64,000 nt of DNA from NCBI RefSeq assembly GCF_000224085.1, contig NC_015945.1, forward strand, positions 558,001 to 622,000. Reading direction: 5' to 3'. This document shows, piece after piece, positions 56,221-63,756 of the stretch. The translations under genes were made by a program, and so were the position numbers. The stretch is from Allomuricauda ruestringensis DSM 13258 (GTDB taxonomy: Bacteria > Bacteroidota > Bacteroidia > Flavobacteriales > Flavobacteriaceae). Each line of letters starts with the position of its first letter. Position 1 is the first letter of the stretch. The notes beneath the pieces are model-generated. The model made no database searches and had not been told where the DNA came from. It saw nothing but the letters and a program-made list of their open reading frames with translations.

Positions 56221-57330
56221 ATTAAAAATCCATCTTTTCAATCATCGGTAGGCTCCGATTTTTCCAGAACATTAAAAAAACGCGTTTCGGAATATTTCAA
56301 AACCACAAAGAAAACCAGGCACGGCAACCGTCAAATGCTTTTTAAGAGCATCTGTATGTTACTGTTATTTTTCGCCCCCTTAGCTATCATCATTTTTTCA
56401 ACCCTTACAAGTGTCCCATTGTTGTTTGGATTGTACATTTTGAGCGGATTCGGTATGGCAGGTATTGGCATGGGCGTAATGCACGACGCCATTCATGGTT
56501 CTTTTTCAAGGAACAAAATGGTCAACAAACTCATGGGGTACACGATCAATCTGATCGGTGCCAATGACAAGGTCTGGAGGCTGCAACACAATGTTTTGCA
56601 CCATAGCTATACCAATATAGAAGATCATGACGATGATATTAACGCGCCATTTTTCCTGAGGTTCTCACCTCACGCCAAAAAGAACAAGCTCCATAAATAC
56701 CAGCATTACTATGCATGGTTCTTTTATGGTCTGTCAACGGTTTCATGGGTCACTTCCAAGGATTTTGTCCGGTACGCCAGGTATTACAAAATGGGCCTGG
56801 TGAAAAATCGAAGGACATACATCGAAGGAATCTTTAAGATGGCCGCCTGGAAGATATTATATTTTTCCTATGCGCTGGTCCTGCCGATTCTGTTGACCGC
56901 TATTTCACCATGGCTGGTGGTCCTTGCCTTTTTGGCCATGCACTTTGTGACTGGATTGAGTATCACCTTGGTCTTCCAAACGGCCCACGTTACCCCCAAT
57001 GCCTCATTCCCCTTACCGGATACCCATGGAAATTTGGAGTCCGAACGTTTGGCACATCAACTGGAGACCACATGTAACTTTGCGCCAAAGAGTGCATGGT
57101 TATCGTGGATGGTAGGAGGTCTGACCAATCAGATAGAACATCATCTTTTCCCAAATATATCACATATACATTACCGCAACATAGCACCGATAGTAAAACG
57201 TACGGCCGAAGAGTTTGGCTTGCCCTATCACTCCAACGGATCTTTTGCATCCGCGATTTTCAAACACTTTAAAATGCTCCGCGATTTGGGGCAAATGGAA
57301 TTACAGACAATTCCAACACATCAAAACTAA
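56221..57330 (+). CDS. membrane fatty acid desaturase, N-terminus upstream of first ATG
   Basis: A di-iron acyl-lipid or acyl-CoA desaturase. The first ATG in frame is at 56335, but the same frame upstream, 56221-56334, encodes IKNPSFQSSVGSDFSRTLKK and RVSEYFKTTKKTRHGNRQ, which matches the conserved amphipathic N-terminus of Bacteroidota desaturases (FxxTLxKRVxEYFK). No ATG, GTG or TTG opens this segment; ATT at 56221 is the candidate. Histidine boxes are HDAIH near residue 53 of the ATG-started protein, HNVLHHS near 84 and NQIEHHLFP near 263, with membrane segments between. The C-terminus is complete. It is followed six bases later by the helicase gene. Start is uncertain. Confidence 0.82.
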   Translation: MKNPSFQSSVGSDFSRTLKKRVSEYFKTTKKTRHGNRQMLFKSICMLLLFFAPLAIIIFSTLTSVPLLFGLYILSGFGMAGIGMGVMHDAIHGSFSRNKMVNKLMGYTINLIGANDKVWRLQHNVLHHSYTNIEDHDDDINAPFFLRFSPHAKKNKLHKYQHYYAWFFYGLSTVSWVTSKDFVRYARYYKMGLVKNRRTYIEGIFKMAAWKILYFSYALVLPILLTAISPWLVVLAFLAMHFVTGLSITLVFQTAHVTPNASFPLPDTHGNLESERLAHQLETTCNFAPKSAWLSWMVGGLTNQIEHHLFPNISHIHYRNIAPIVKRTAEEFGLPYHSNGSFASAIFKHFKMLRDLGQMELQTIPTHQN

Positions 57331-57336
57331 AATACT

Positions 57337-58491
57337 ATGCATTATAATAAAAAGCACCGGACAGGTACGTCCGGCAAACGGCCCGTGTCCAGGTTAAATC
57401 CTGAACTACTTGTCAAAAAATCAACATCGACAAATACCGAACCCTATGTTTCAGATAGAAATTTTGAACAATTCCATTTACATGGGGAACTTCGTAAAAA
57501 CATTGCCCATAAGGGCTATCGATCGCCTTCTGAAATTCAGGACAGGTGTTTCGACCACCTGCTGAAAGGGAAAAACTTAGTGGGCATTGCGGCCACAGGT
57601 ACAGGTAAAACAGGGGCATTCCTTATCCCCATGGTACAGCAGATGCTTACCGCCAACAACGTTTCCGGTCTAGTGGTAGTGCCCACCCGGGAATTGGCAC
57701 AACAGGTACAGTCCGAATTCAGGTCATTGACCAAAGGTACCCGGCTCACGTCTGCATGCTTTATCGGAGGAACAAATGTGGGCAGGGACATATCCTCGGC
57801 AAGGGGAAACCTGGACCTTATTGTGGGCACACCGGGGAGGCTGAACGATTTGATTGACCGAAGGGCATTGAGAATTGATACCAGATCGACCCTGGTTTTG
57901 GATGAGTTTGACAGAATGTTGGACATGGGGTTCATCAAAGATATACAAAAGCTTGTTTCTGGCATGCGAAACCGAAAGCAGACCATGTTGTTCTCGGCGA
58001 CCTTGGACCCGAACCAGGAAAAACTGATCCAGCAGATCACCGGGGCGGCAACACGTGTAAATGTGTCAAGCGGAACCAGATCGAGCGATAACGTCGATCA
58101 ACATATCATCCGAGTGAAGAACAGTGAAAATAAATTTGATGTATTGTTCAAGCTGGTAAACGAATCTTCTTTTGAAAAAGTGCTGTTGTTCGCAGAAACG
58201 AAAAGAGGGGTGGATAAATTAAGCAAGCAATTGAAGAATTCCGGGATTAGATCGGATGTCATTCATGGGAACAAGTCACAGAACTATCGCTCAAGGGCAA
58301 TAGAGCTGTTCAAGTCGGGCAGCACAAAAATATTGGTGGCAACGGATGTTGCTGCTAGGGGAATTGATATCAAGGGGGTAACCCATGTGATCAACTATCA
58401 ATTGCCCCAAACAATGGATAGCTATATCCATAGGATAGGTAGGACGGGCCGTGCATCTGCCACTGGAGTGGCCTACACGTTCGTCAATTAA
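57337..58491 (+). CDS. DEAD-box RNA helicase
   Basis: An ATP-dependent RNA helicase of 384 residues, close to the minimal two-domain core. Motifs in order: Q-motif region (GYRSPSEIQDRC near 62), Walker A ATGTGKTGAF near 84, PTRELAQQV, TPGRLNDLID, the DEAD-box variant DEFD near 188 (LVLDEFDRMLDMGF), SAT in LFSATLD, then domain 2 with VLLFAETKRGVDKL, ATDVAARGIDIKGV and HRIGRTGRA. The short basic N-terminal tail could bind RNA. It begins six bases after the desaturase stop and is followed by two cold-shock genes, a grouping that fits cold acclimation: membrane fluidity, RNA unwinding and RNA chaperones. Confidence 0.95.
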   Translation: MHYNKKHRTGTSGKRPVSRLNPELLVKKSTSTNTEPYVSDRNFEQFHLHGELRKNIAHKGYRSPSEIQDRCFDHLLKGKNLVGIAATGTGKTGAFLIPMVQQMLTANNVSGLVVVPTRELAQQVQSEFRSLTKGTRLTSACFIGGTNVGRDISSARGNLDLIVGTPGRLNDLIDRRALRIDTRSTLVLDEFDRMLDMGFIKDIQKLVSGMRNRKQTMLFSATLDPNQEKLIQQITGAATRVNVSSGTRSSDNVDQHIIRVKNSENKFDVLFKLVNESSFEKVLLFAETKRGVDKLSKQLKNSGIRSDVIHGNKSQNYRSRAIELFKSGSTKILVATDVAARGIDIKGVTHVINYQLPQTMDSYIHRIGRTGRASATGVAYTFVN

Positions 58492-58502
58492 ATAACAAAA
58501 CG

Positions 58503-58747
58503 TTTAACAAATACAATTATGCAAGAAGGAACAGTAAAGTTTTTCAACACCGAAAAAGGGTATGGGTTTATTACCCCAACAAATTCAAAAGCGGACATCT
58601 TTGTCCACAACAGTGGACTCATCCATGAGATTATGGAAAACGATGGGGTCTCATTTGAAACGGAGCAAGGCCAGAAAGGACTCAATGCGGTCAACGTAAG
58701 GCGAATCGACTGATTATTCAACAAAACATTTAACAAATACAATTATG
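58503..58747 (+). repeat. tandem duplication unit: cold-shock leader
   Basis: The 19-mer TTTAACAAATACAATTATG, which covers the leader and start codon, occurs at 58503-58521 before the first cold-shock gene and again at 58729-58747 before the second. With the near-identical coding sequences this marks a tandem duplication with a unit of 226 bases. Confidence 0.8.
58519..58713 (+). CDS. cold-shock domain protein, copy 1
   Basis: A 64-residue nucleic-acid-binding protein with one cold-shock domain. RNP1 is KGYGFITP and RNP2 is DIFVHNSG; the N-terminus GTVKFFNTEKGYG is standard. It binds single-stranded RNA or DNA and melts RNA structure. It lies 27 bases after the helicase. It differs from copy 2 in several residues (EIMENDGVSFE against EVRENDEVHYE), and ends RRID where copy 2 ends EVID. 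The GVSFE segment is less usual for the family, so copy 2 may be the ancestral form. Confidence 0.95.
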   Translation: MQEGTVKFFNTEKGYGFITPTNSKADIFVHNSGLIHEIMENDGVSFETEQGQKGLNAVNVRRID

Positions 58748-58939
58748 CAAAAAGGAACAGTAAAGTTTTTCAACAACGATAAAGGGTATGGGTTTATCAC
58801 CCCGACAAATTCCAACGAGGATATTTTTGTGCACTCATCGGGGTTGATCGATGAAGTAAGGGAAAATGACGAAGTACATTATGAAACGGAGCAGGGTCAG
58901 AAAGGACTAAATGCAGTCAATGTTGAAGTGATCGATTAA
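58745..58939 (+). CDS. cold-shock domain protein, copy 2
   Basis: A second 64-residue cold-shock domain protein, arisen by tandem duplication. RNP1 KGYGFITP and RNP2 DIFVHSSG are intact, and the acidic C-terminal strand (DEVHYETEQGQKGLNAVNVE) matches the typical family pattern. It starts 31 bases after copy 1 with the same leader 19-mer. A terminator follows at 58986-59018. Confidence 0.95.
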   Translation: MQKGTVKFFNNDKGYGFITPTNSNEDIFVHSSGLIDEVRENDEVHYETEQGQKGLNAVNVEVID

Positions 58940-58985
58940 CATTAATTATTCCATCTCTTTTTGAGAGGTGAATTTTTTTTGAACG

Positions 58986-59018
58986 AAAAAAGACCGTTTG
59001 TGCAAATGGTCTTTTTTT
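58986..59018 (+). terminator. rho-independent terminator after cold-shock genes
   Basis: AAAAAAGACC and GGTCTTTTTT arms flank a loop of about 12 bases (GTTTGTGCAAAT, which itself can pair partly), followed by more T. It lies about 47 bases past the second cold-shock stop. Confidence 0.8.
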
Positions 59019-59028
59019 GTCATCAAGT

Positions 59029-59154
59029 TGGATGGGACGGATAACGAGAAACGGTTAATTTGAACCACCTTAAATTTTAACATAGTTAACTAAAATTAAG
59101 TCACATATTGACAGTTTTACCGTGCTCATTTTATTCCGGCATGGGTGGTATACT
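59029..59154 (-). mobile_element. degenerate IS end (IS21-like), right copy
   Basis: On the minus strand it begins AGTATACCACCCATGCCGGA, passes AATGAGCACGG and GTGGTTCAAATTAACCG, and ends CCGTCCCATCCA, parallel to the copy at 1666-1799 in inverse orientation. The reading frame of the phosphatase-like gene breaks exactly at its outer edge (59154/59155), which supports its being the end of an inserted element. No transposase gene remains. Confidence 0.5.
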
Positions 59155-59544
59155 AGGTCCGGCGTTTCCACTCATCCGCCATTCCTGTCAATATCTCATT
59201 ATAGCCAGGGTAGGAAAACCACATTGAATTGGTCAAGTCCACTTTGCTTCCCAATTTTCGATTTCCATGTATTTGACCCATTTTTGACACTTGGCTCCAG
59301 AAAAAGGCATCAACGTCTCACGTCTTTCTTTGGGAGTATCTCTCCAAAAATGTCTTTTTTAGTGTAGCTGTATCCTTCATATAGGCTTTATTGGCCACCA
59401 AAAGCGAGTCGGCTCCAGTGAACAATTCCTGCCAACGGAACCCATAAAGGGTGATCAAGATTACTTTGGTTTCCTCTGTTTTTGGACATGAAGATTAACA
59501 AGTGCCGCAACGGCAGCCATCAAAAACAAAATTCTATTTATCAT
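59155..59544 (-). pseudogene. alkaline-phosphatase-superfamily (PGM/sulfatase-like) gene, truncated
   Basis: The start ATG (59544-59542) overlaps the metallophosphatase stop and opens a signal peptide MINRILFLMAAVAALVNLHV. A one-base frameshift near 59475 then joins to EETKVILITLYGFRWQELFT and GADSLLVANKAYMKDTATLK, and a second break near 59335 to [39 protein letters not shown] and [15 protein letters not shown]. This matches the first ~120 residues of exported phosphodiesterase/phosphoglyceromutase-like proteins in Bacteroidota. The metal-binding Asp of the usual TLDG is Tyr here (TLYG). The frame ends at the IS-end remnant. With frameshifts, a lost metal ligand and no C-terminus, the gene is dead. 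Confidence 0.75.
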
Positions 59545-61138
59545 TTTCCTGTGGTGTTTTAAATGATGCTATTTGGGACCAATCACTCCAATTTAGGTTC
59601 TGATCACGGTATCGGACCCTCCAATAATAGGTAGTATTTGGTTGTAATCGTTTGGTTTTTTCATCGGTCAAATCGTCCTCTTTTTGACGGTTTTCCATGT
59701 AATACCAGTTTTCGAACTGTTTCCAGCTGTCCAAATCCAACTTTTCAAAATCAGAGGTTTGGGAGACTTGCCAATGTGCAGCTGCATGAAAAGCACCGCT
59801 CAGCGAACTTGAAAACTCACCAGCTTTCAAGATGGCAAATTCTTCTTTTACCATTTCATTATTGACTGGGAAAATCGGTTTGGGAGGGTTGGGCTTTTTC
59901 TCCAATCGCCAAATGGTAATGCTGTCGCGAAGCTCGTTCTGCCTGGACTTAATGTTATTCCCTTGACTGATTCTCTTAATCTTGAATTTAGGATCGTTCC
60001 GGTTACCATCAACCTCGACCATGACAAAACCGTATTCGTCTTGGGTAACGGTAAACTCATCATAGTCCCTTCCTTCAAACTCGCCCCAATTGTCGATAGC
60101 TCCACCTGCTGAGGCCACATTAATCCACAAATGTTTGTGATCTCGGGACTGTCCACGCGAATACCCATGGGTGTGTCCAAAAAAGTGGATACTTGGCTTT
60201 CCTGTTTTGGTGGAAAACGCTTCCAGCATTTTTACCACCTTCCCTGTGGATTCTTCTTCTCCTGGAATCCAAAGTTCTGATTTATGTGGATGGTGCAATT
60301 GTGCAAACACAAAATCAATATCATCGTTCTTTTCGGTATCTGCCAGCACTTGTTCCAACCACTCGTATTGTTCGCGGAGGTCGCGGTAACCGTCATTGGA
60401 ATTCAATCCTATGATTCTTGTATTGCCATAATCTTTGTACCACCAATGTTCGGCATAGGCAGGTGTTCCGTTTTCCGGAAGGCTAAAATATTTGAAGTAA
60501 AAAACAGAATTTCTCTCATGATTTCCCAAAACGGGATACACGGGAACCTTTGCAAAAAGTTTTTGGCCGGGATCAAAAAAATGTTCCTTCCATTGATAGT
60601 ATTTACTCCCGGTGGTCACTAAATCACCAGGAATCATAACCATGGCCAAATTGTTCGATAATTTGCCCCCATGCGCTTGTTCTAGATATTGAAGCACCCC
60701 TTGATTCACGATCTCGGAAAATTTGTTGGGGTGCTGACTATCATATTGCATATCGCTCATGGCCACAATATTGAAGGACTCTTCGTCACTTGAAAACGGT
60801 GGTGTCTTGAACTGGAAAATGTCCGATCTTACCTTTCCTGTTTTTACACGATAATAGTACTCCGTGAAACGTTTGAGCCCCTCCAATTTCACGGTGTGGA
60901 CCCTTGAATCGGAAAAATTGATATCCTCTGCCTTTCCAGTGGTTTTTTTGCCCAGTTTTTTGGTGGTTCCCCACTCCACAATACTTTCTTCCCCGCTAGA
61001 GGTTTCCCACATGATCACCATGGAATTGGGTTCAGCATCCTGCAAATAGGGTTGTACAAGAATTTCAGGTTTGGTCTGGGCAGGGAGCTGTACCAATCCC
61101 AAACTAAAAACAATAAGTAAACAGTTAATTTTTTTCAT
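59534..61138 (-). CDS. exported metallophosphatase with Fn3-like flanking domains
   Basis: A 534-residue exported phosphoesterase of the purple-acid-phosphatase/calcineurin type. The signal (CLLIVFSLGLVQLPAQTKPE) precedes an Fn3-like domain (PYLQDAEPNSMVIMWETSSG) as in purple acid phosphatases. The metallophosphatase core follows with AMSDMQYD near residue 128, IPGDLVTTG near 169, GNHERNS near 206, HHPHKSE and FGHTHGYSRG near 325. A second Fn3-like domain ends the protein (RLQPNTTYYWRVRYRDQNLN). It abuts the aminotransferase gene (they share base 61138) and overlaps the broken phosphatase-like gene. Substrate unknown; phosphate release from phosphomono- or diesters outside the cell is the family role. 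Confidence 0.9.
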   Translation of the reverse strand: MKKINCLLIVFSLGLVQLPAQTKPEILVQPYLQDAEPNSMVIMWETSSGEESIVEWGTTKKLGKKTTGKAEDINFSDSRVHTVKLEGLKRFTEYYYRVKTGKVRSDIFQFKTPPFSSDEESFNIVAMSDMQYDSQHPNKFSEIVNQGVLQYLEQAHGGKLSNNLAMVMIPGDLVTTGSKYYQWKEHFFDPGQKLFAKVPVYPVLGNHERNSVFYFKYFSLPENGTPAYAEHWWYKDYGNTRIIGLNSNDGYRDLREQYEWLEQVLADTEKNDDIDFVFAQLHHPHKSELWIPGEEESTGKVVKMLEAFSTKTGKPSIHFFGHTHGYSRGQSRDHKHLWINVASAGGAIDNWGEFEGRDYDEFTVTQDEYGFVMVEVDGNRNDPKFKIKRISQGNNIKSRQNELRDSITIWRLEKKPNPPKPIFPVNNEMVKEEFAILKAGEFSSSLSGAFHAAAHWQVSQTSDFEKLDLDSWKQFENWYYMENRQKEDDLTDEKTKRLQPNTTYYWRVRYRDQNLNWSDWSQIASFKTPQENDK

Positions 61139-62514
61139 TAGACTATGGTGTTGGTTTTTAAAAAGGCACGGTTCAAAATTTCAAAGGCTTTTTCCAGTTC
61201 TTCCCTGGTTATGGTCAACGGAGGCGAAAGTTGGAGTACGTTTCCTTTGGAAACTTTAAAACTCAATCCCTGTTTTAGACACTCGTACATAATTTCTTCG
61301 GCTTCGGCGGTTGCTTTTTCCTTGGTAGTTCTATCGGTTACCAGTTCAATGCCCCAAAGCAAGCCCACGCCACGTACATCCCCAATCATGGAATATTTAC
61401 GGTGCATTTTGTAAAGGTTTTTCCGCATAAACTCTTGATCTTCCTTTACTTTTTGAAGAATATCTTCGTCTTCGAGCACTTCCAATAAGGTTAATCCCGC
61501 TATGGAACCCAACGGACTTTTTTCGTGCGTATAGTGTCCGAGCGAAATATCACCGAACTTGTTGTACTCCTCCCGGGTCACAATGGCTGCCTGTGGAAAA
61601 ATTCCTCCACCCAGACCTTTGCCCAAACATAGAATGTCAGGTTCAATATCAAAAAGCTCATAGGCAAACATTTTGCCCGTGCGTCCGAAGGCGATGGGGA
61701 TTTCATCCAAAATCAGTATCACCCCATGCTTGTCGCACAACGCTTTTGCTCCTTTCCAGAATTTTTTTGATGGGATCTGAACATCTGTATTACGAATGGT
61801 TTCCGCCAAAAACGCCCCGATCTGACGGTCTTTTTCCAAAACATATTGCAAATATCCCAAAGCTTTTTCCTCATTACCTTCGAAAATACCACGATAGGTG
61901 ATTGGGGGCGGAATACGCTCCACACCTGGCATTAATGGCCCCATATGTTCCTGAAAAACGGACTCGCCGCCTATACTTATGGCATCCAAAGAGGCTCCGT
62001 GGAACGAATCCCAGAATGAGACTACTTTGTGTTTTCCGGTTACGGCCCTTGCCAATTTTAGGGCAATTCCAATAGCAGAGCTTCCATTTGGCGTAAGCAA
62101 AATACGGTCAAGGCCCTTGGGAGTATATGAGGTTAGTTTCTCAGCAAATCGAATAGCTGTTTCATTGGCATACCTCCGGGTGGAGAAGGTAAGGCTTTGC
62201 AGTTGCTCTGTTAAGCGAGAAACCATTTTTGGGTGGGAAAACCCAATTTGATGTACGTTGTTCCCATGAAAATCGAGATACTTTTTTCCTGATACACTTT
62301 CAATGTGCGAGCCTTCACAATTCTGGAGCACATCCAAACAAGGAGTGGACATAGATTGATGTATAAAGTACTTGGCATCTTTTTCCAATAGGTTTTTGGT
62401 TTCTTCGTCCACTTCTTGCCGCAACCATTCAGCCCTGGCAGAGGTTAGATTAATGTCGCCTTCAACAACAGATTCTAAGTTGTGCTTATCGCGCTTTATA
62501 CGGTCCATGTTCAC
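61138..62514 (-). CDS. class III aminotransferase-fold PLP enzyme
   Basis: A cytoplasmic PLP enzyme of 458 residues. Class III motifs are LLTPNGSSAIGIALKLARA near residue 137, VVSFWDSFHGASLDAISIGG near 165, the PLP-binding Asp in LILDEIPIAFGRTGKM near 267, and Lys in CLGKGLGGGIFPQAA near 295. The N-terminal part (STPCLDVL, YLDFHGNNVHQIGFSHP) resembles the branch that contains (R)-1-hydroxy-2-aminoethylphosphonate ammonia-lyase (PbfA) more than ordinary ornithine or GABA transaminases; this is from memory of the family and not certain. The phosphatase neighbours would suit a phosphonate or phosphoamine substrate. It overlaps the MBL gene by 29 bases and shares one base with the metallophosphatase gene, so it is mid-operon. 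Confidence 0.85.
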   Translation of the reverse strand: MNMDRIKRDKHNLESVVEGDINLTSARAEWLRQEVDEETKNLLEKDAKYFIHQSMSTPCLDVLQNCEGSHIESVSGKKYLDFHGNNVHQIGFSHPKMVSRLTEQLQSLTFSTRRYANETAIRFAEKLTSYTPKGLDRILLTPNGSSAIGIALKLARAVTGKHKVVSFWDSFHGASLDAISIGGESVFQEHMGPLMPGVERIPPPITYRGIFEGNEEKALGYLQYVLEKDRQIGAFLAETIRNTDVQIPSKKFWKGAKALCDKHGVILILDEIPIAFGRTGKMFAYELFDIEPDILCLGKGLGGGIFPQAAIVTREEYNKFGDISLGHYTHEKSPLGSIAGLTLLEVLEDEDILQKVKEDQEFMRKNLYKMHRKYSMIGDVRGVGLLWGIELVTDRTTKEKATAEAEEIMYECLKQGLSFKVSKGNVLQLSPPLTITREELEKAFEILNRAFLKTNTIV

Positions 62515-63754
62515 TTAAAATTTTTCGTCCTTCTGTGGTGTCGTCCAGCACATAAACTTTATAGGCATCACCATTGTTGTACACCCGAATAACTATATGC
62601 CCATTCTGACTTTTATAAAGATCCAACTTACCACCGATCACATCTTTTGCACCTTGCAGCATAACGGTTGAAAATATATCCCGGTCGCCAGGATATAATT
62701 TGGTCGATGTTATTCTTCGCAGTACTTCTTCTCCTGGATGGTCCGCTGTCCAGTTTTGCTGAATCCAGACTCGAGGGCGAATCGTACGCACATAAAATGG
62801 GTTCTGTGAGTCACGGTTCCCGTGATGATTCAACGTGGCCACATCCACGGGTCCGACAATTGGTGCAATATGGGATTCCACATCGTTAATATCGGTCTGT
62901 CCAAAGCTATTGATGCCAGAAATATCCCCTCCGGTGTAATAATTAAACTTGCCATAATCAATACGGATTACGCTGCTCAACGAATTTTCCCCGGGATACT
63001 CTCCTTCTTTAAAAAGGGGATAAAACGAATCGTCGTAGCCTGTCCAAATATTCCCGTTGGAGGCTATGTTTTGAACAGAAAAGTTGGGATAATCCTTTGG
63101 ATGATTTTTTAATGTAATCTGATAGTTACTTCCTACCTGTAAAGCTTCATTTTCCAGACCAACTTTTCCTGATTGATATGCAATGAATTTCCAATATTCC
63201 TTCAAGGTTGGAATCATTCCGTAGGCGTCCTTGGAAAATCGTTCTTTAGATTGTACTTGCTCGTTGGTTAGATCAATAGGATAATCAAAACCACGGTCGA
63301 TCAATTTTTTAATCGGAATCAGTGTACCCACTTCCATAATCCCTGTAAGCTGGTATCCTCCTTTGGCAATTGAACGCAACGAATCAATCTCCCCGAAATG
63401 GTCGTCGTGGTAATGGGAGATCAATGCATAATCCAACTTGCGCTCTTGTTTTTTGGACAAGAACTGATCTATATAATCTACAATCCACTCGGGGGCAGTT
63501 TTACTCCTGTTCGGAACCAATTTGGCATTTCTGCTCGATGTTGTCCTTGGATGGGTTTCGGACATATCGCCAGCATCCACCAACATGGTCGTACCATCGG
63601 GAAATACCATAAAAGTGGCATCGCCCCTACCTGTATTGATATGGTGGATATCCAAAAATCCAGGTTGCCAATCGGGCAATTGTTTTTGCCCGTGTGAAAG
63701 TTGCACCATTAGAATAATGATGAAGAGATAAGGTCTTTTGAGGTTGAAATGCAT
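62486..63754 (-). CDS. exported MBL-fold metallo-hydrolase (ComEC/Rec2-like)
   Basis: A 422-residue exported protein (signal PYLFIIILMVQLSHGQKQ) with a metallo-beta-lactamase fold. Motifs are IHHINTGRGDATFMVFPDGT near residue 37, MLVDAGDMSET near 57, the metal motif LISHYHDDHFGEIDS near 110 (HxHxDH), GPVDVATLNHHGNRDS near 299 and the C-terminal VYVLDDTTEGRKIL. The arrangement is that of ComEC-type MBL domains found free-standing. Substrate unknown; phosphodiesters or lactones are possible. It starts two bases after the PA14 gene stop and overlaps the aminotransferase gene. Confidence 0.88.
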   Translation of the reverse strand: MHFNLKRPYLFIIILMVQLSHGQKQLPDWQPGFLDIHHINTGRGDATFMVFPDGTTMLVDAGDMSETHPRTTSSRNAKLVPNRSKTAPEWIVDYIDQFLSKKQERKLDYALISHYHDDHFGEIDSLRSIAKGGYQLTGIMEVGTLIPIKKLIDRGFDYPIDLTNEQVQSKERFSKDAYGMIPTLKEYWKFIAYQSGKVGLENEALQVGSNYQITLKNHPKDYPNFSVQNIASNGNIWTGYDDSFYPLFKEGEYPGENSLSSVIRIDYGKFNYYTGGDISGINSFGQTDINDVESHIAPIVGPVDVATLNHHGNRDSQNPFYVRTIRPRVWIQQNWTADHPGEEVLRRITSTKLYPGDRDIFSTVMLQGAKDVIGGKLDLYKSQNGHIVIRVYNNGDAYKVYVLDDTTEGRKILSEHGPYKAR

Positions 63755-63756
63755 AC

